Assembly: GCA_000499405.2 (NCBI GenBank)
Contig: HG738137.1
Span: 6,448,001-6,512,000, forward strand
DNA length: 64,000 nt
DNA from: Onchocerca volvulus
Lineage: Eukaryota; Nematoda; Chromadorea; Rhabditida; Onchocercidae
Direction of reading: 5' to 3'
The notes under the pieces are model-generated. The model made no database searches, had not been told where the DNA came from, and saw only the letters and a list, made by a program, of their open reading frames with translations. The translations under genes were made by a program, and so were the position numbers. Within the stretch, counting starts at the first letter, position 1, and every line of letters begins with the position of its first letter. Shown one piece after another: positions 28,242-41,354 of the stretch.

Positions 28242-28600
28242 ATGGAGTATATCGGACAGAATTTGTCCCCCCCCTCTCACATTTCATTGAATCCAAACAT
28301 TTTGTTGCGGAAAATGGATGAATATCCAGGCGACTCCCCTCCTGTTACCATTCTTCACTACCGACGTGGACTACACCGTTTTACTTATATAATGACTTGT
28401 ACCCTCAAGGCTACATTTACTGGCTATGCCGATATGAAAATCGTTTGTCCCAACGAATGATTCGTTTCTTTCCAGTTTCCTTCACTTGCCTGCAGTTGCG
28501 TGATGTAAAACGCGGATCTTATTTTTTCTGTTTGAGTGGTAGCTTTTCTGTTCCAGGCCAATTTACCATTAAGGAATTACAACGCTCCCTTGGATTTTAA
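28242..28600 (+). other. Coding-like stretch, unrecognised
   Basis: GC is higher than in the flanks. Two overlapping plus-strand frames are open (28242-28460 and 28397-28600). The second ends FTIKELQRSLGF then TAA. Joined by eye they would need a frameshift or a splice near 28390, and no good donor/acceptor pair was found. It may be a decayed gene or element fragment, or the last exons of an unseen gene. A run of eight C lies at about 28267. Confidence 0.25.
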
Positions 28601-29020
28601 TTTTTGAAATCTTACTTCAGCAAGATGATCTCATTTTGTTCCACTTTTGCAGATCGTCCATTTTAAAATTACATTCTGCAAAATTTTCATTCATTATTAG
28701 ATGGTAATGTAAAACGTTACTTAATATTTGCGGTACTATTAAAATTGTCGTAAAAGTGCGCATTACTAAAACTACTTAAAATTAATTTCTTCATTTCAAA
28801 CAAGTGATCTTCAAAGTATTGCATCGGTACTGAGTGTAAGTTAGATAAACTTGGACATATGGAACAGGATATCAGTTCGTGTATTGCTGCTATTTACTAT
28901 CAATTTTTCAATTATAATGCTTACGCTATCCGAACAAACCGAATGATGTGCAGTTCTAAGATACCGATTCATAAGTACATCCTTACTAATCTGCAGTCCT
29001 GAAGTATCGATTTCTAGGTA
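28601..29020. other. Gene-less stretch
   Basis: AT-rich. A minus-strand acceptor/donor pair near 28620-28665 brackets a short segment, but all three frames stop inside it. Confidence 0.4.
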
Positions 29021-29072
29021 TCACTGTCACCTATCTCTGTCCTCTCTTTTGACTCCAGAATTGAAGTCGCCC

Positions 29073-29487
29073 TCAATCTCTCACCTCGAGAAAAGGCTCT
29101 GGTATTCCTTCTCCGTCACCACTGTTTGAAATCTCCATCGCGCCAAACTCATTCTTACGACATTGCAAAACCTGCTCATCTAATATATCAATCGATTTAT
29201 CGATTACGAGAGAGGGAGAAGGAAAGGAGTATTTTGATAGAGAAAGAGAAGGAGAGAAAAATAGCCCCCTTTCCAACATTGCTGTGGACTTCGTGGAATT
29301 CTGTCGTCCATGCTGAACTGCGTCGTGCTGGAGCAGGTTGGTTATGTTTGGTCGGGGTAGTGGATTCCCGGAAGTCAGGAGAAAACCTGACCTCTCCATC
29401 AGCTTTTCCTTTAAATTGCAACTTTACAGCAGCATTTTTTCCGTCCGAGAAGTTATTGAGTGCACCGGAATTCATGTTAATATCCAT
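29073..29487 (-). CDS. Possible exons of an unrecognised gene
   Basis: GC rises to nearly half over about 29250-29450, well above the surroundings. A minus-strand frame from ATG 29487 starts MDINMNSGALNNFSDG and stays low-complexity-free for about 70 codons. A second minus-strand frame, entered through the acceptor agatgagcag near 29170, encodes a segment with FGAMEISNSGDGEG and ends at a GTGAGA donor. A donor after an AAT codon would link them in phase 0. No domain is recognised and neither end of the gene is defined; an untranslated or spurious origin is possible. Confidence 0.25.
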
Positions 29488-29949
29488 TTCCTGCTTATTA
29501 TCTTAAAAATAGCCGATCAGCCGACTTTTTCAATTCTTCCCACTTTTCGCAGTTTAGCACATAATACATCAAAGCAAAATATCGTGCGCATCTTAAAGAG
29601 TCCAAATATCAGTTGATTTACGTTTAAACATCTGTTCTTCCATTGCAAAATTCCCTGAAATCCTGCAGTGCCTTTCGTAAGGTAGGGAATATATGTCGTT
29701 TCTTCGCTTTGAGACAAGGAATAAGCGAAGAAATGGCAATTCGATTCTATTTGTTCATCATTTCGTGTTCCTTTTTATATGGATAATCAATTTCTTCTCG
29801 CATCTTATTGTTAGGCAGTAAAACTATTTGCATGCTTTTACGGAATCATTTATTTCAGTAAATGTGCATGCGATTGTTTTCTTTTCTAATTAATCATAAA
29901 TCCATCACAGCACTTACCACAAAATCTGAGAATTGATATCCTATAAATT

Positions 29950-30237
29950 TTGAAAATCAGAAATCAATTCTTTCGATTTGGTAGATGTCGTTGGTGGCTG
30001 ATCCCTGATGATGCACCAGATCAATGTTTGTTTTTGCTGGTGTTCCGTCTGGGGTTCCCACTTTATATTTGTTCTCTAATTACTAAAGTTATTTATCATT
30101 TCATACTTTTCATCCTTCGTGCTTTTCATTTTAACAAAGTTCTCAACACATTTCGCCATATAATCGCCAATCGCCAACGGTTCCCCATATCCGAGATTGT
30201 CCCAGCAACACTTTCTGAGAATAGAAGAGAGAAGTAA
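29950..30237. other. Ambiguous coding-like stretch
   Basis: A plus-strand frame of 95 codons covers this interval. On the minus strand, an acceptor tctattctcag near 30215 opens a frame reading SVAGTISDMGNRWRLAI, and another segment reads GTPDGTPAKTNIDLVHH. The minus reading looks more protein-like and could belong with 29073-29487, but no complete model was obtained. Confidence 0.2.
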
Positions 30238-30240
30238 AAT

Positions 30241-32112
30241 ATTAAGGCAAAAGATCAGGCGTTTATGCTGTGAAAAATAGTCATGAAAAAGGGACTTGAC
30301 GGTAAATTGTAATACATCCCATTTTCAACAATTATTTTTACTTAGCGCAGCAACAAAATATTTTTCGAAGAGAAATACTGATTGAAAATGAAGAATCCCG
30401 CAAAATTTTAAACTTCAGAGGCACCGCAGCTGCAATAATCCGAACTGATAAATGCACATAAATTCAATTTAATTTAAATAAATTCTCAATATGTGTCCAA
30501 ACCGTACGTCGTCATGCTGTTTTCAAGTATCACATTGTTAAACATTCCAATAAAATTATTTGATATATGGTCAAGAATTTGCCATCTTCTCTTCAAGTAA
30601 TATTGAATCGTTTTACTTATGATCGAAATAACTTAATGTTTTCAATGATAATGTAATAATTTTTTTCTCACGATGCATGTTTCCTTCGAATTTTTTGAAT
30701 TCCTGAATCAATTCCGAGCGTATTTGTTATTAAGTGCTAAACTTCAGTTTTAAGCTGTTTAAATTTTTTAAGGATTTTCCAGTACTGGGTTAAATTTTTC
30801 GACATATATAATGATCAAGTTAGTAAAGTTTTGTGTTCTTGCAACACACGTACTCTTTGTTGCTTCAGTGATGTTTCAATGATTTTATTACGAAACTCTA
30901 TTATTCTAATTGCGATATTGTTGAGGAGGTTTGTGAGGCATTTTATATGGGATGAGGATTTTCATATTGAGGTGGACGAGTTTCAACGTGGGAGCTGTTT
31001 TTTGGGTATTCATCGGGCTGATGTTATGTGTTTGCTCTCTTTTTTTTTCCGGTTTTTGTGTAGTTGTTGCGTTGTAATTGGCGTTGTGTAAAGTAATCGT
31101 GGCATTTTGTATATTTTTATGAGAGAGTAGGAGAGAAGCTGGGATCTTTTTCCGAGGCAACCATTAATGAGCGATCTTATTCGTTCATCCATGATAAAAT
31201 CATTATTAAAAGAACTTTCTTTCTTCTTTAGCTAGACTTTGGTACTGCACTATGTTCATTCTTTATTTCTAGTTATTATTTTGATTGGTCATGTATTTCT
31301 ATACTTTAGCATTCTTACCCGCACTTTTTCGAATTTTCCCTCGCCTAAATCTGACATATAAAAATTTTGGTTGGCGATTGATCAGTAAGACAGGGTTTAG
31401 TATTACACAACATTCTGACATTTAAAATTTAAGGAATCAAACTTTTTTTAAATGAATTCTACAACAGTCTTAAACTCGTTTTTTCAATTAAATCATTCAT
31501 GTCTGATAGATCATTCAACTATCAGTAAACATTCTTCTACGCTTTATTATGCATATAAATACATGTTTATTTACATGCATCAGTTGCTGTACCCCATCTT
31601 TACAATAGACTGACTTTCTTGAGTAGCAAGAATTTTGCAAAATTGAATATTTTATCCTTCGAGATGAATGCTTCATCATAAAGATTGATTTTAAATATTT
31701 ATATGAAATTATCGATGATGTTCATGATCATTGATCATCAGAATATCTAAACATAAATTTCGGAACATATATATGGAAATGAAGGAGAATTTTCCATCAT
31801 TCGTTGTCTGATATTATAATGCTTAATCATAAATCTGTAGTTTCTAGAAATTTCAATTGTTCGAAAGTTAACCTATTCTTTGACTAAAAAGTATCGGAAT
31901 ATTCAGCAGAATTCGCCGATTTGTCAACATTTCGAATACAAAATAATAATTTGAAAAGTACCTGAATGTGAAGTCAGAATTTAATTTAACGACAGATTTT
32001 ATTAATCGAATTTTCAAAACATTACACTGCTTGCATCTTGATGAAGGAATACATCAAGAACATACTTCGCTCCATCACTTTCTTCATTCCGGCCAATTTT
32101 TGCCCTCAAGTT
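30241..32112. other. Gene-less stretch upstream of the RBM12-like gene
   Basis: About 1.9 kb, AT-rich. The frames at 30831-31091 (+) and 30906-31160 (-) lie opposite each other and neither has splice or family support. Confidence 0.45.
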
Positions 32113-32830
32113 AAATTTTATAAAGGCGAACGTGGAAGAATCATTAGATTTTACAAAAGTGCGATTTTGGGATGTAGCAAGCAAAATGAATCTAGCAAGT
32201 AATATACGTGTGAAAGTTCCTTAACTTCCCTTCAAAAACAAGTGAAATTTGACTTTGTCGAAATCATTAAGATTTAAAAACTAATTAAAATTATTCAGTA
32301 CATTCCTTTTCCCTCTCGATATTGTTTACTTTATTGTAAATCATCCGTAAATTTATCTTGCGTCCTTTACTCACGTTTTTTTCCAATCTTCAACTAAATT
32401 TAATTCATAAACTCAACCAACTAATCAAGTTTTTAAATTTGAAAGCAAAATTTGTCTTGAAAATCTTATAAAAGAAAAAGTAGAACTATTAGATTTCACG
32501 AAAGTGCGAAACAAAGTGGGGTTTTGGGATGTTGCAAGCAAAATCAATCCAGCGACTAATATGCACATTTATTTATACGTACAGTTTCTTAACTTCAAAA
32601 AAATAAGTAAATTTTGCATTTGTCAGGATTACCAAGATTCAAAACTAATTTAAAAAAACTAATCTTTACAGTCCTTTTCCCTCTCAGTATTATTCACTTT
32701 ATTGTAAATCATCCTAAAATTAGCATGCTTTCTTTACTCGCATTTTTTTTTCCAATCTTCAACTAAATTTAATTCATACGTTCAAGCAAATAGTTGAATT
32801 TTTAAATTTGAAAGCAAAATTTATCTTAAA
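32113..32830. repeat. Imperfect direct tandem duplication, about 350-bp units
   Basis: Copy 1 (about 32113-32458) and copy 2 (about 32459-32830) are contiguous. Matching landmarks in order: TTATAAA near each start, ATTAGATTTYAC/AAAGTGCG (32143 and 32488), GATGT-GCAAGCAAAAT, CCTTTTCCCTCTC, TTTATTGTAAATCATCC, CCAATCTTCAACTAAATTTA, and TTTAAATTTGAAAGCAAAAT (32432 and 32801). The offset grows from 345 to 369 through small insertions, so the copies are old. Confidence 0.9.
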
Positions 32831-33072
32831 AATGAAATGAAATTTTTTACAAGCTGCAGAAATTGCATTGGTACCAAGAACCTGCAAACTGCTGATTCAA
32901 AATATTTCTTGGTTAACAAACAGATTATTTTATCTCCCTAAACATTAATATGCAATTTAGATAGAGTATAAGGTAAAGCAAATTTAAAACCAAACACATA
33001 AATCGAGATAATGGACAGAGCGTTTCTTTACTCGTATCGTCAAGCATTGCTGGAAATTAGTAAGATACACTT

Positions 33073-33090
33073 GTGATTCAGGTAGTCTTA
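33073..33090 (+). promoter_or_regulatory. Probable trans-splice acceptor, RBM12-like gene
   Basis: ttgtgattcag ends at 33081, 9 nt before the ATG at 33091. The protein begins MSWIIRLQRLP, matching the RBM12 start, so no upstream exon is needed. Confidence 0.45.
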
Positions 33091-36000
33091 ATGTCTTGGA
33101 TAATTCGTTTACAACGGTTACCGTTATCTGCGAATGCAGCAGACATCCGAAGTTTTTTCGCCGGATTGCGGATTCCGGATGGTGCTGTACATATTGTTGG
33201 TGGACCGGATGGTGATGCTTTCATTGGTTTTGCCACTGATGAAGATGCTCGTCAAGCAATGCGTTTCGACAATCGACGCATACATGACCAGCGTGTGCGT
33301 TTGCTATTGTCGTCGCGCGTCGAAATGGATGCCGTCATTGCAAAAGCCCGTGCCGGGGATCTGAATGTCGTTGGGGTAGCATCGGCTGCATCCGTTGCTG
33401 CTCCATCACTTAGACGTGATAGTTCTCCGGCAGCACGTCCAGGCGGCGTCCAAATTCCACCCCCTTCCACTGCGGATAGTTTTGGAAATCAACGTGTCGT
33501 TCAATCACAGCCAGTTACTACGGATGTTTATGTAACAAGAAATGGTGGACATGGACAACAAGATTATGCAAGAGGTATATTGCTGAAAATTTTAAGAATT
33601 TTAAAAATTTGGCATTCAACATTCCACTTATTTTATTTTTAATCTCGAAGTTTCTTTAAAAGTTGCAAAACTTAAGATCATGCAAGTTGAAATTTTGTTC
33701 TTATTACTCACGTTCATTAAAGTCCTATATGATCAATAGGCAAAATTAATAATTGCCCAATTTAGAACACTGAGGCAGAGAATGTAAATATTGTAAGAGG
33801 ATTCATTACTTCAGGATAATTTTGAGATAATAAAACCATTTGTCATTCGAGTCCTTATAAACTGATCAGTTTATAAAACTTTATGTCGAATTTAAATGTT
33901 CTTGATTCAAACTTAGATAAGTCTTGATATAATTAGAATCGCTGTGCCATATTTAAATAATGCATTGTTGTATTTCATCTATCTAATAATAGATGAAGTT
34001 TTTCTAAATGCATCAAAATGTCAACTGCAATTTCATATGAATTATCCATATCGCCAAAAAACAAGGTTTCTTCATGGCACCATCTTTTGCTTCAGAAAAG
34101 ATTAATTAGCAGATAAAAGTTGCAAATATATGGTATGTCCCCATCATCCGTGTCGATTCAATTCGAAGCACTTAGCCTTTTTTTAATTACGTCTCACTAT
34201 ATTGAAAAGTTTTTTTTTTTTTTTTACCTCCCGTGGCGAGTGATATTGATTGTAAGAACAGAAACTATTACTGTAAAGAATGTGACAGTATTATATGTCG
34301 GATAAGATCCACACCGATATGTGCAAATAATCAGTAATATGTAAAGGATATCTTTAAGATTATTGCTCTTAGTTTATTTTCCTACATAAACGCAAAATTG
34401 ACTATCTTTATCTTTAATTTACCAGCAAAGAACAACAAAACTCGCTTTTGGCGATCGGTGTTTCTGCTACAGGAGATATTCTTAATTTGAAACAAATAAT
34501 TTCAAAAAAAAAATTCCCTCATTGAAACAGTTTCAAAAAAATTCTCCGATCTAATACAAGCAATAGTCAAATTATATCCAAGAAACAATTGAATAAAATT
34601 TAGGTTTGATTTTTTAGATAAAAGTTTGAATCAAAGAAAAACTTGAATTGCCAGTGAAAAAGAGTTTTTCCTAATTTTATGAGAAGTCATGCAATTAATG
34701 ATGGTCTTCAATTGATGAGAGATCGCGATTTTCTTCTCAGCACTTAAAATTTTCTGAATTGTAAAACGAAGTGTTATCAGACTGCACATATCGATGCTGG
34801 ACATAGAGACAGTTATTTGCTTAATAATGAATCGAAAAGAAGCCGCTCTGTTCTCGATAGTATTAATTCTCTGAGATCCTTGGGATTCTCTCTTATCTCT
34901 TGGTTTAAATTGTTTCTACTGACTCTGTGTCCATACCAAATTGATGATCAGTGCGGAAAAAGAAATCGGGTGAATTTGAGTACCTGATCTTATTGATAAG
35001 AAATCACTCTGATCTATACATAATTCTTCATGTTGAAAAAAATATATAATTCGGATGGTAGATTAGCAAGTTGATAACTTATTCATTACTGTAAAAAAGA
35101 TGGAAATTATATTTAAAAAGCTGGTATTAAAATTTTATTGAAAAGCTGATATTAAAATTATATTGAAAAAATTATATTAAAAATATTTTAAGAATGGTAT
35201 TAAAAAACTCTTCCATAATTTAAACTTTCTTCCATGTGAAAATATATGTAAGAATTCTCGTTAAATTTTTTTAGGTTAATAAATTTCATCACATTAGACA
35301 AATCCCAAAATTTTCTAGCTACTGACCTTATCCGAAAGATCATTTGATCATCCCATCATTACATATTTATCTTATATTTCTCCACTAAAGCTTGAAATGT
35401 TCACTTCATTCCTTCTGAAGTAATTTTTGTCCATTTCACGATCACAACAAAATGTCTTTAATTTAAAAAGAGCGCGAAAAATCAACAGAAACATTCCAAG
35501 TGATTCAATCTTGATACTGATAACAGAATACTGATTATTCATGGCGAATGACTATCAATTCTCTAATGTTTATGAATTTTACCTTTTGATGAATAGCTTT
35601 TTTTTACTGAGTTTCCTTTTTGTTTCATTATTTTTTTTTTTTTGTTTATTTTTTTAAAAATATACAAAATGAAATATAAAAAAGTTTAGCAAAACATTTT
35701 CTTTAAATGATAATCTACCACTTCAAGAAGGCGCTCCATAAACAATAAAATTTTTGAGGAGAATGGAAAATGAGAAATTCAATAACAAATTAAATAAAAA
35801 AAAAAACAAAAAATTAATTATTCTTGAAGAAATTGAAAACACAAAAAAAGAATTCAGAATGTCTATTGTTTGATTTCATCTGATTATTTCACACTATTTT
35901 CGTTTACATGAAATATCTGAAGCCATACATATATCTTTTTGCATGCTTTATATTCTTGATCCAATAATTAATATTAAAAATTCGTCACAAAAAGTGCATC

Positions 36001-39000
36001 TCAAGTGATATTGAATTCTTTGCACAGTTTATTTTGTCCATACTTTTACATGAGATATAGATGTTCAAAGTATTTGACAAATGCACTTCATTTAATATAA
36101 TTGAAAGAAGTTCCTTACTATATTTAAATAATCCTGATGAATAGCAATGATTTTTTGGTACTTTCCAAATAAATCTCTGCTGTTATGTTTCTGAATAAAT
36201 TGATTTGTATTAAGTAAAGAAACTAAAAATAAGAGAGGATTTTTTAATTGTTTAAAAAGAAATTCAAAATGTAAATTAGAATACGTTGTCTATTCTTGCC
36301 ACATTAGAATTATTAAGAATAAATACATCCATTAGTACTTGAATCTGACTTGAAGGAAATATCAGAAAAGCAGAGAACAAAAAAAGAATAAATAATTGGA
36401 AATCCTCTGTCAGAAAATACTGATGTTCTGAATCAAATTAAAGCTAGTTGAAATAAGCAAAATTTGAATTTAAAGATAAAAGTAAAGTTGGTCTTTAGCA
36501 AGTGTAGCAGAGGATGCTTGGAATCGCACAGTGGATGGTCCTCTGTCGGATTCTTGGAAAAGTGGTTCCCAAGGCGGAAGCTATGAATCTCGCACAATAA
36601 ATCGTCAAGTAGCAACAACAACAACAACAACAACACAGTCCCAACTAGCACATTCAATTGGACCATGGCAAGATCCTAAAATGCTCAATGTTTTGGGACA
36701 AAATGCGCAACCCAGTTCTGTGTAAGTGTTTGCTTCTTTCGAAAAAAAGTATTGCTGCTGTTATCTTGAGATCATCGTAAAGTTTCCTCTGGACCCGAAA
36801 GTCTGTGTAACTTCAAATCTTCATCTAAAAAAAATAGTAAATTATCGTCACTGCTACTTACAGATATCAACAGTCTAATCATGAGGAACGATTCAGTGAG
36901 TATGATCAAGACAATAATTTTCAAGGTTATAATGCTAGCGTACAGACAGTGGTAACAGCAACAGGTGCTTCCAGCGCAATTACGCAAGTTCCTCCGGTAT
37001 ATTTCATCATTCTATTGAACTATTTTCAGAAGGCAAACTGACACTGACATGTCTCTTTATTTTAGGTGAAAAATCAAAAAGTTCAATTTAAATGAGATTT
37101 CATTTTCAAAATTTTTTCTATATTTCACACCTCAGCAAATTGAAGTTTTTTTGTTTCTTTGCAGATATATCAGCAAACTAATGTTGCTACTTCTGCAGTG
37201 CTTCCGGGTCAAGTACTACCATTACCACCATCAATTCCTGGTCTTCTTGTACCGCCGCTATTGGCAAATACTTTACCGGTCAGTGCCACTACTGCCACTC
37301 AACCTGCATCTGGATTAGCCAATGCTCATGCATTCGTTGCACGATACACTGGACGCAATGGACCAGTATTCTCAACTTTGCCAGCACAGCAGTAAGTTTT
37401 ATCTCACTGAGGTTACTATCCGACTTTTTCAATTGTGACATATTGTATGTCGAACATGTCATCGTGAATTTCTGAAAGAAGATCATGCTGTTAGCTATTG
37501 CACATTTCATTTTGTTGCTACTTAACGTAGTAACTGATTTTACGTAATTTTTCCAACAATTATCATTTCTTTTATATAATTTGACTCCTTTTTACCATTG
37601 CTGATTATGTTTGATAAAAATAGTCTTACTATTTCCCTGAGGTGTAAAGCAATATGCGGAAAATTTTATTGAAGCAAAAAAAAAAATTTTTTTTTTTGGT
37701 TCAGTAAAAGGAAATGATAAATTTCTAGTAGTCTGGCAGAAGATAAACAGAATTACTATGTTGAACTTAGTCGACTTCCATCGGAACTTTTGCGCCCAGC
37801 AGCTCTTGAGCAATTCTTGCGTCCATCGACACCCCTTACATTATCATCCGTCAAAGTTGTTTTCGATCCGAAAGGTATTTTTCCCTTATAATTTAGCTAC
37901 GTGAGAGTTTCTCAAGTTTGTTTTTTGGAAGTTTGAATATTAGAAAACAATCATGTTTTTAATGAATTATTTAACTGGACCAGTAATTTCGAATTATTTA
38001 AGGTTTTCCATTGCATTCACTGGTACGTTTTGAATGTGCAAAAGATGTCAAAAATGTACTGGACAGGGATGGAGAACAAGGCATAAGGTAAGATTGCGCA
38101 GTTTCTTACAGTTATTTTTTCATAACATTATGAAAATTTTCAGCTTTTTTAATGTTATAGGATCCGTTCTTGTTCGAAGGAAACATTTGACAGTGCAGTA
38201 GATGGCAGTCTACAAATACCGCCAGCTTTCTTACAAGGTGCTAAGGAGGCAGATTATCACGAAGGAAGTCCACGTACTGGCGCTTCATCACGACATTACC
38301 GTAGTCCCGTATGAAATTATTATTAGTATTACGAAATTTAAAAAAAATATAGATTTTATGAAAATTTTTTCTCGAGAAGATTGCGGAATTTTCGAAGACG
38401 ATCATAGAATAATTTAAGTGAAGAAAATGCACTGCTCTTTGCGCTCCACTTTTTTTCGATCATGAATTTGAACATGTATAGCTAAGAATTGTTTCAGAAT
38501 CACATTTCATTTGAAGCTCATATGTTGCGTTTGTGATATAAGTCTTTTTAATTGTAGGAAAGGCGTGATTTTGATGGGAGGTATGATGAACGTCCTCGTG
38601 CTTTACGTGATCACGAAGATCGTTATCGTGGTTCACGACACGGTCGCTCACGTTCACCTCGAGATTATCGGGATTATCGTGACACGAAACGGCGTGGTGT
38701 TGATCCTGGACGTTATTGCATCGAATTCACCAATTTGCCGTTTCGGGTAACGGAAGCTGAAATCCGAGAGTATGTTTGAATTTTTTTGTAAATTGAAACC
38801 TTCAGTCAAAAAATCAGAAGGCATGATTATCGAAAAGGTCATTTTATTGTTTTATAAAGTTTATATTCAGTGAGCAGATCTTCTCCAAATACTCGCATTA
38901 TTATCTCTGTCTCATATTGAAACTGTTTTTCTTATCATTCCTGCATGCTAGCATGAAAATTATTGAAATAAGAATAAAACCAAGTTTCTAAAGTGACAGC

Positions 39001-39204
39001 ATTTATCCAAATTGAGTTGTAGATATCTTGGTCCACGTTGTGAACCAACAAAAGTAACTCGAGCTTATAATGAAGATGGTCAAGCATCAGATCGTTGGAT
39101 TGCTGAATTTAGCACATTTGATCTGGCAGAAAAAGCTTATCGTGTTCGAGGCAAAATTAATGAACGACCAATTCGTGCGAGAAGGTGCGCGCTTGACTCT
39201 TTTT

Positions 39205-39237
<33 letters not shown>

Positions 39238-41354
39238 GGGGGGGTTAGCAATAATGACTATATGAAAACTATCTACGGAATATTTCTAATTTATCAAATT
39301 TCACTCGTTGAGATCAACTGTGAGGTAAAATAATAACAAATAATAGATAAAAATGATTCATTTTAGGATAACAAATGAAGACGCAGATCAGATGTTAGCA
39401 GTACCAGACAGATTTGGACGCCAAAAAAAGGAGGAATATGAACGGAAGCATGGAGGCGACTCATCAATTGTTCCTCTTCTTGATTTGCCAAGTCGATCTG
39501 TTGAAGCAGGTCCACATTTCCAAGATCTAACCAAAGGTTAGCTTTTTTCTTTTCTTTAAAGCTTTTTCTTTCAGTGCACTTTTTTAGGCAACAGTGGAGA
39601 CAAAAGTCAAACTTTTTATTGATTTAAGTAAATTTCTGGATGAAAAAATCACAGCTTGATTTTTCTTCATTTAAAATAAGCTTTATATTAGATTGAATAA
39701 GTTTGAAAACTATTTTCATTTTTTAGGTCGTGGCAGTCGTGGACGAGGAGGATTGTATCGAGGTGGTCTTATCCATGGATATCATGGTGAACGTGAAATG
39801 GGAGATACGCTGTCTTCTAGTGGCTTAAATGGGACAGCCAGCTCCTCATCTGTGGCACCACCTCGTTTTCTAGGTTTTCGTCCACATGGAAGTCTTTTGC
39901 CAGGTATCGTTGCAGTGTTCGAAGTTATCCTTTAAGAACTCATACTTCACTTCATTCACCCCAAAAACAGTGGTTTTTTTTTTTTTGAAATGTTGCTAAA
40001 AATTGTTTCAGGAAGCCGACCTCGTCCACCGCTTATCTCTCCGCCTACCTTTTTTGGAAACACAACACCCTCAACAATACGACAGCGAGGTCCGCCTCCT
40101 TCAGGTCGTGCTCCTCCCTTGCTTCGTGGTCCACGTCCTCCCATACTTCATCCACCAAATAATGGACCGGCTGGACCAATTCCAGCCATTCCACCTCCAA
40201 GTGTGAAATCATGCTTAATGATCGAAAACGTTTCTGAGAATGAAACTGATGTAGACGTTGCCAAGTTTTTGCAACTAAATCAGACAGTTCAAGGCAAGTT
40301 TCTTGCATAGTTTCGTTAAATCTACCCCACGAGAACATCCTTATGTTAATTCTGTCTTATATAGCTTAGCACGATATTACTTGTAGCATTCGCCTTTAAA
40401 GGTTACTGAGGTAATGTTTTTACCCATCACTGAAGTTTTGCAGCTTTTATCATTTTAGCTACATTACGCCGGGCGGCTGATGGAATATTTTACGTTGATA
40501 TGGGTACCATGGATGAAACGACGAAAGCAGTGAAAATGTATAATGGCTTGAAGCTTGGAGAAAATGTCATCACACTCACGGCAATTACGCGGCAACAGAT
40601 GCATCTTGGTGTTGATAAAAAAGTTGAATCGGTAATTTAAAGATTCATTTTTCTAAATCCAATCATAAAGCTTGAGATTGGATTTATGTAAGTTTGTGTA
40701 AAATTCATAAATTTCATTTGATATAAGCATTTAATTTTTATTTAAATTATGTCGAAAAATGCAAAATTCTTCCAACTGAAGTTTATGATCCTTATAAGTA
40801 AAGTTTAGGTAGAAATGTTGGAACCAGAGTTGATTGCATCTGTAGGTGAGCCAGGCACTGTCATCAGTTGTCATGGTTTCCCAGCAAATGTTACTTTGAC
40901 GGATGTGGCTCAGTTCTTCGATAAGTATTCATTAGTGGAAAGTTCCGTAAGAATAAAGCTGGACGATAATGGAGTACCAACGGGCGAATGTCTCCTAGCT
41001 GTTGGTTCTCCGCAGGTTTGTACTTTCGAAGATCAAAAAATAAAGGATTCTTGGTATGAGATTGAAAATATAAGACAGTTCAAATTCTTGAAAAACCTCA
41101 GATAATGTTCCTGGAATAGATGGGAGCATCTGATAAAGAATAATGGAAGATTTTCCTTTGAATAAAATAAGAAAGAATGGTCTTTCTTTTCTCTGATTCA
41201 ATAGATAAAAGTTTAATTTGGAATGTAATTATATTATCTTATTGAAATTTTATAGTTTTAGGAAGCAAATAAAGCCGTAATGTTGTTAAGCGGTCGCAAG
41301 CTTGCTGGTTCTACTATAACAATGTCTGTTGTTCGAGCAACTAAAAAACAATAG
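33091..41354 (+). CDS. RBM12-like protein with five RRM domains
   Basis: Fifteen exons (33091-33574, 36499-36721, 36864-36996, 37165-37391, 37729-37874, 38003-38087, 38161-38308, 38558-38769, 39023-39184, 39367-39536, 39727-39903, 40012-40293, 40459-40631, 40809-41015, 41262-41354) join in phase to 973 residues; human RBM12 has 932. The N-terminus (IIRLQRLPLSANAADIR, FFAGLRIPDGAVHIVGGPDG, ATDEDARQAM) matches the RBM12/SWAN first RRM. Further RRM-like folds lie at about 360-435, 525-607, 795-870 and 885-970, separated by Thr/Gln-rich, Arg/Asp-rich (DYRDYRD) and Gly/Pro-rich linkers. It is presumably a nuclear RNA-binding protein. Intron 1 is 2.9 kb. Intron 12 (40294-40458) has a GC donor. Exon 2 contains a seven-unit ACA run encoding Thr. 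Confidence 0.9.
36608..36636 (+). repeat. CAA/ACA microsatellite in RBM12-like exon 2
   Basis: Tandem CAA trinucleotides read in frame as ACA, giving seven consecutive Thr between QVA and QSQL. Confidence 0.85.
39209..39245 (+). repeat. Homopolymer T tract followed by G tract
   Basis: About 30 T then about 7 G in the intron after RBM12-like exon 9. The exact length is likely to be unreliable in the assembly. Confidence 0.8.
40294..40458 (+). other. GC-AG intron in the RBM12-like gene
   Basis: Donor CAAG|GCAAGT, acceptor cattttag. Exon 12 must end in phase 1 to keep exon 13 (ATLRRAADG) open, and no GT in the region does this. GCAAGT is the strong GC-donor consensus. Confidence 0.85.

Noticed and set aside
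39956..40338. Minus-strand frames rich in Gly/Arg
   Set aside because: Antisense of the Pro-rich exon 12 of the RBM12-like gene.
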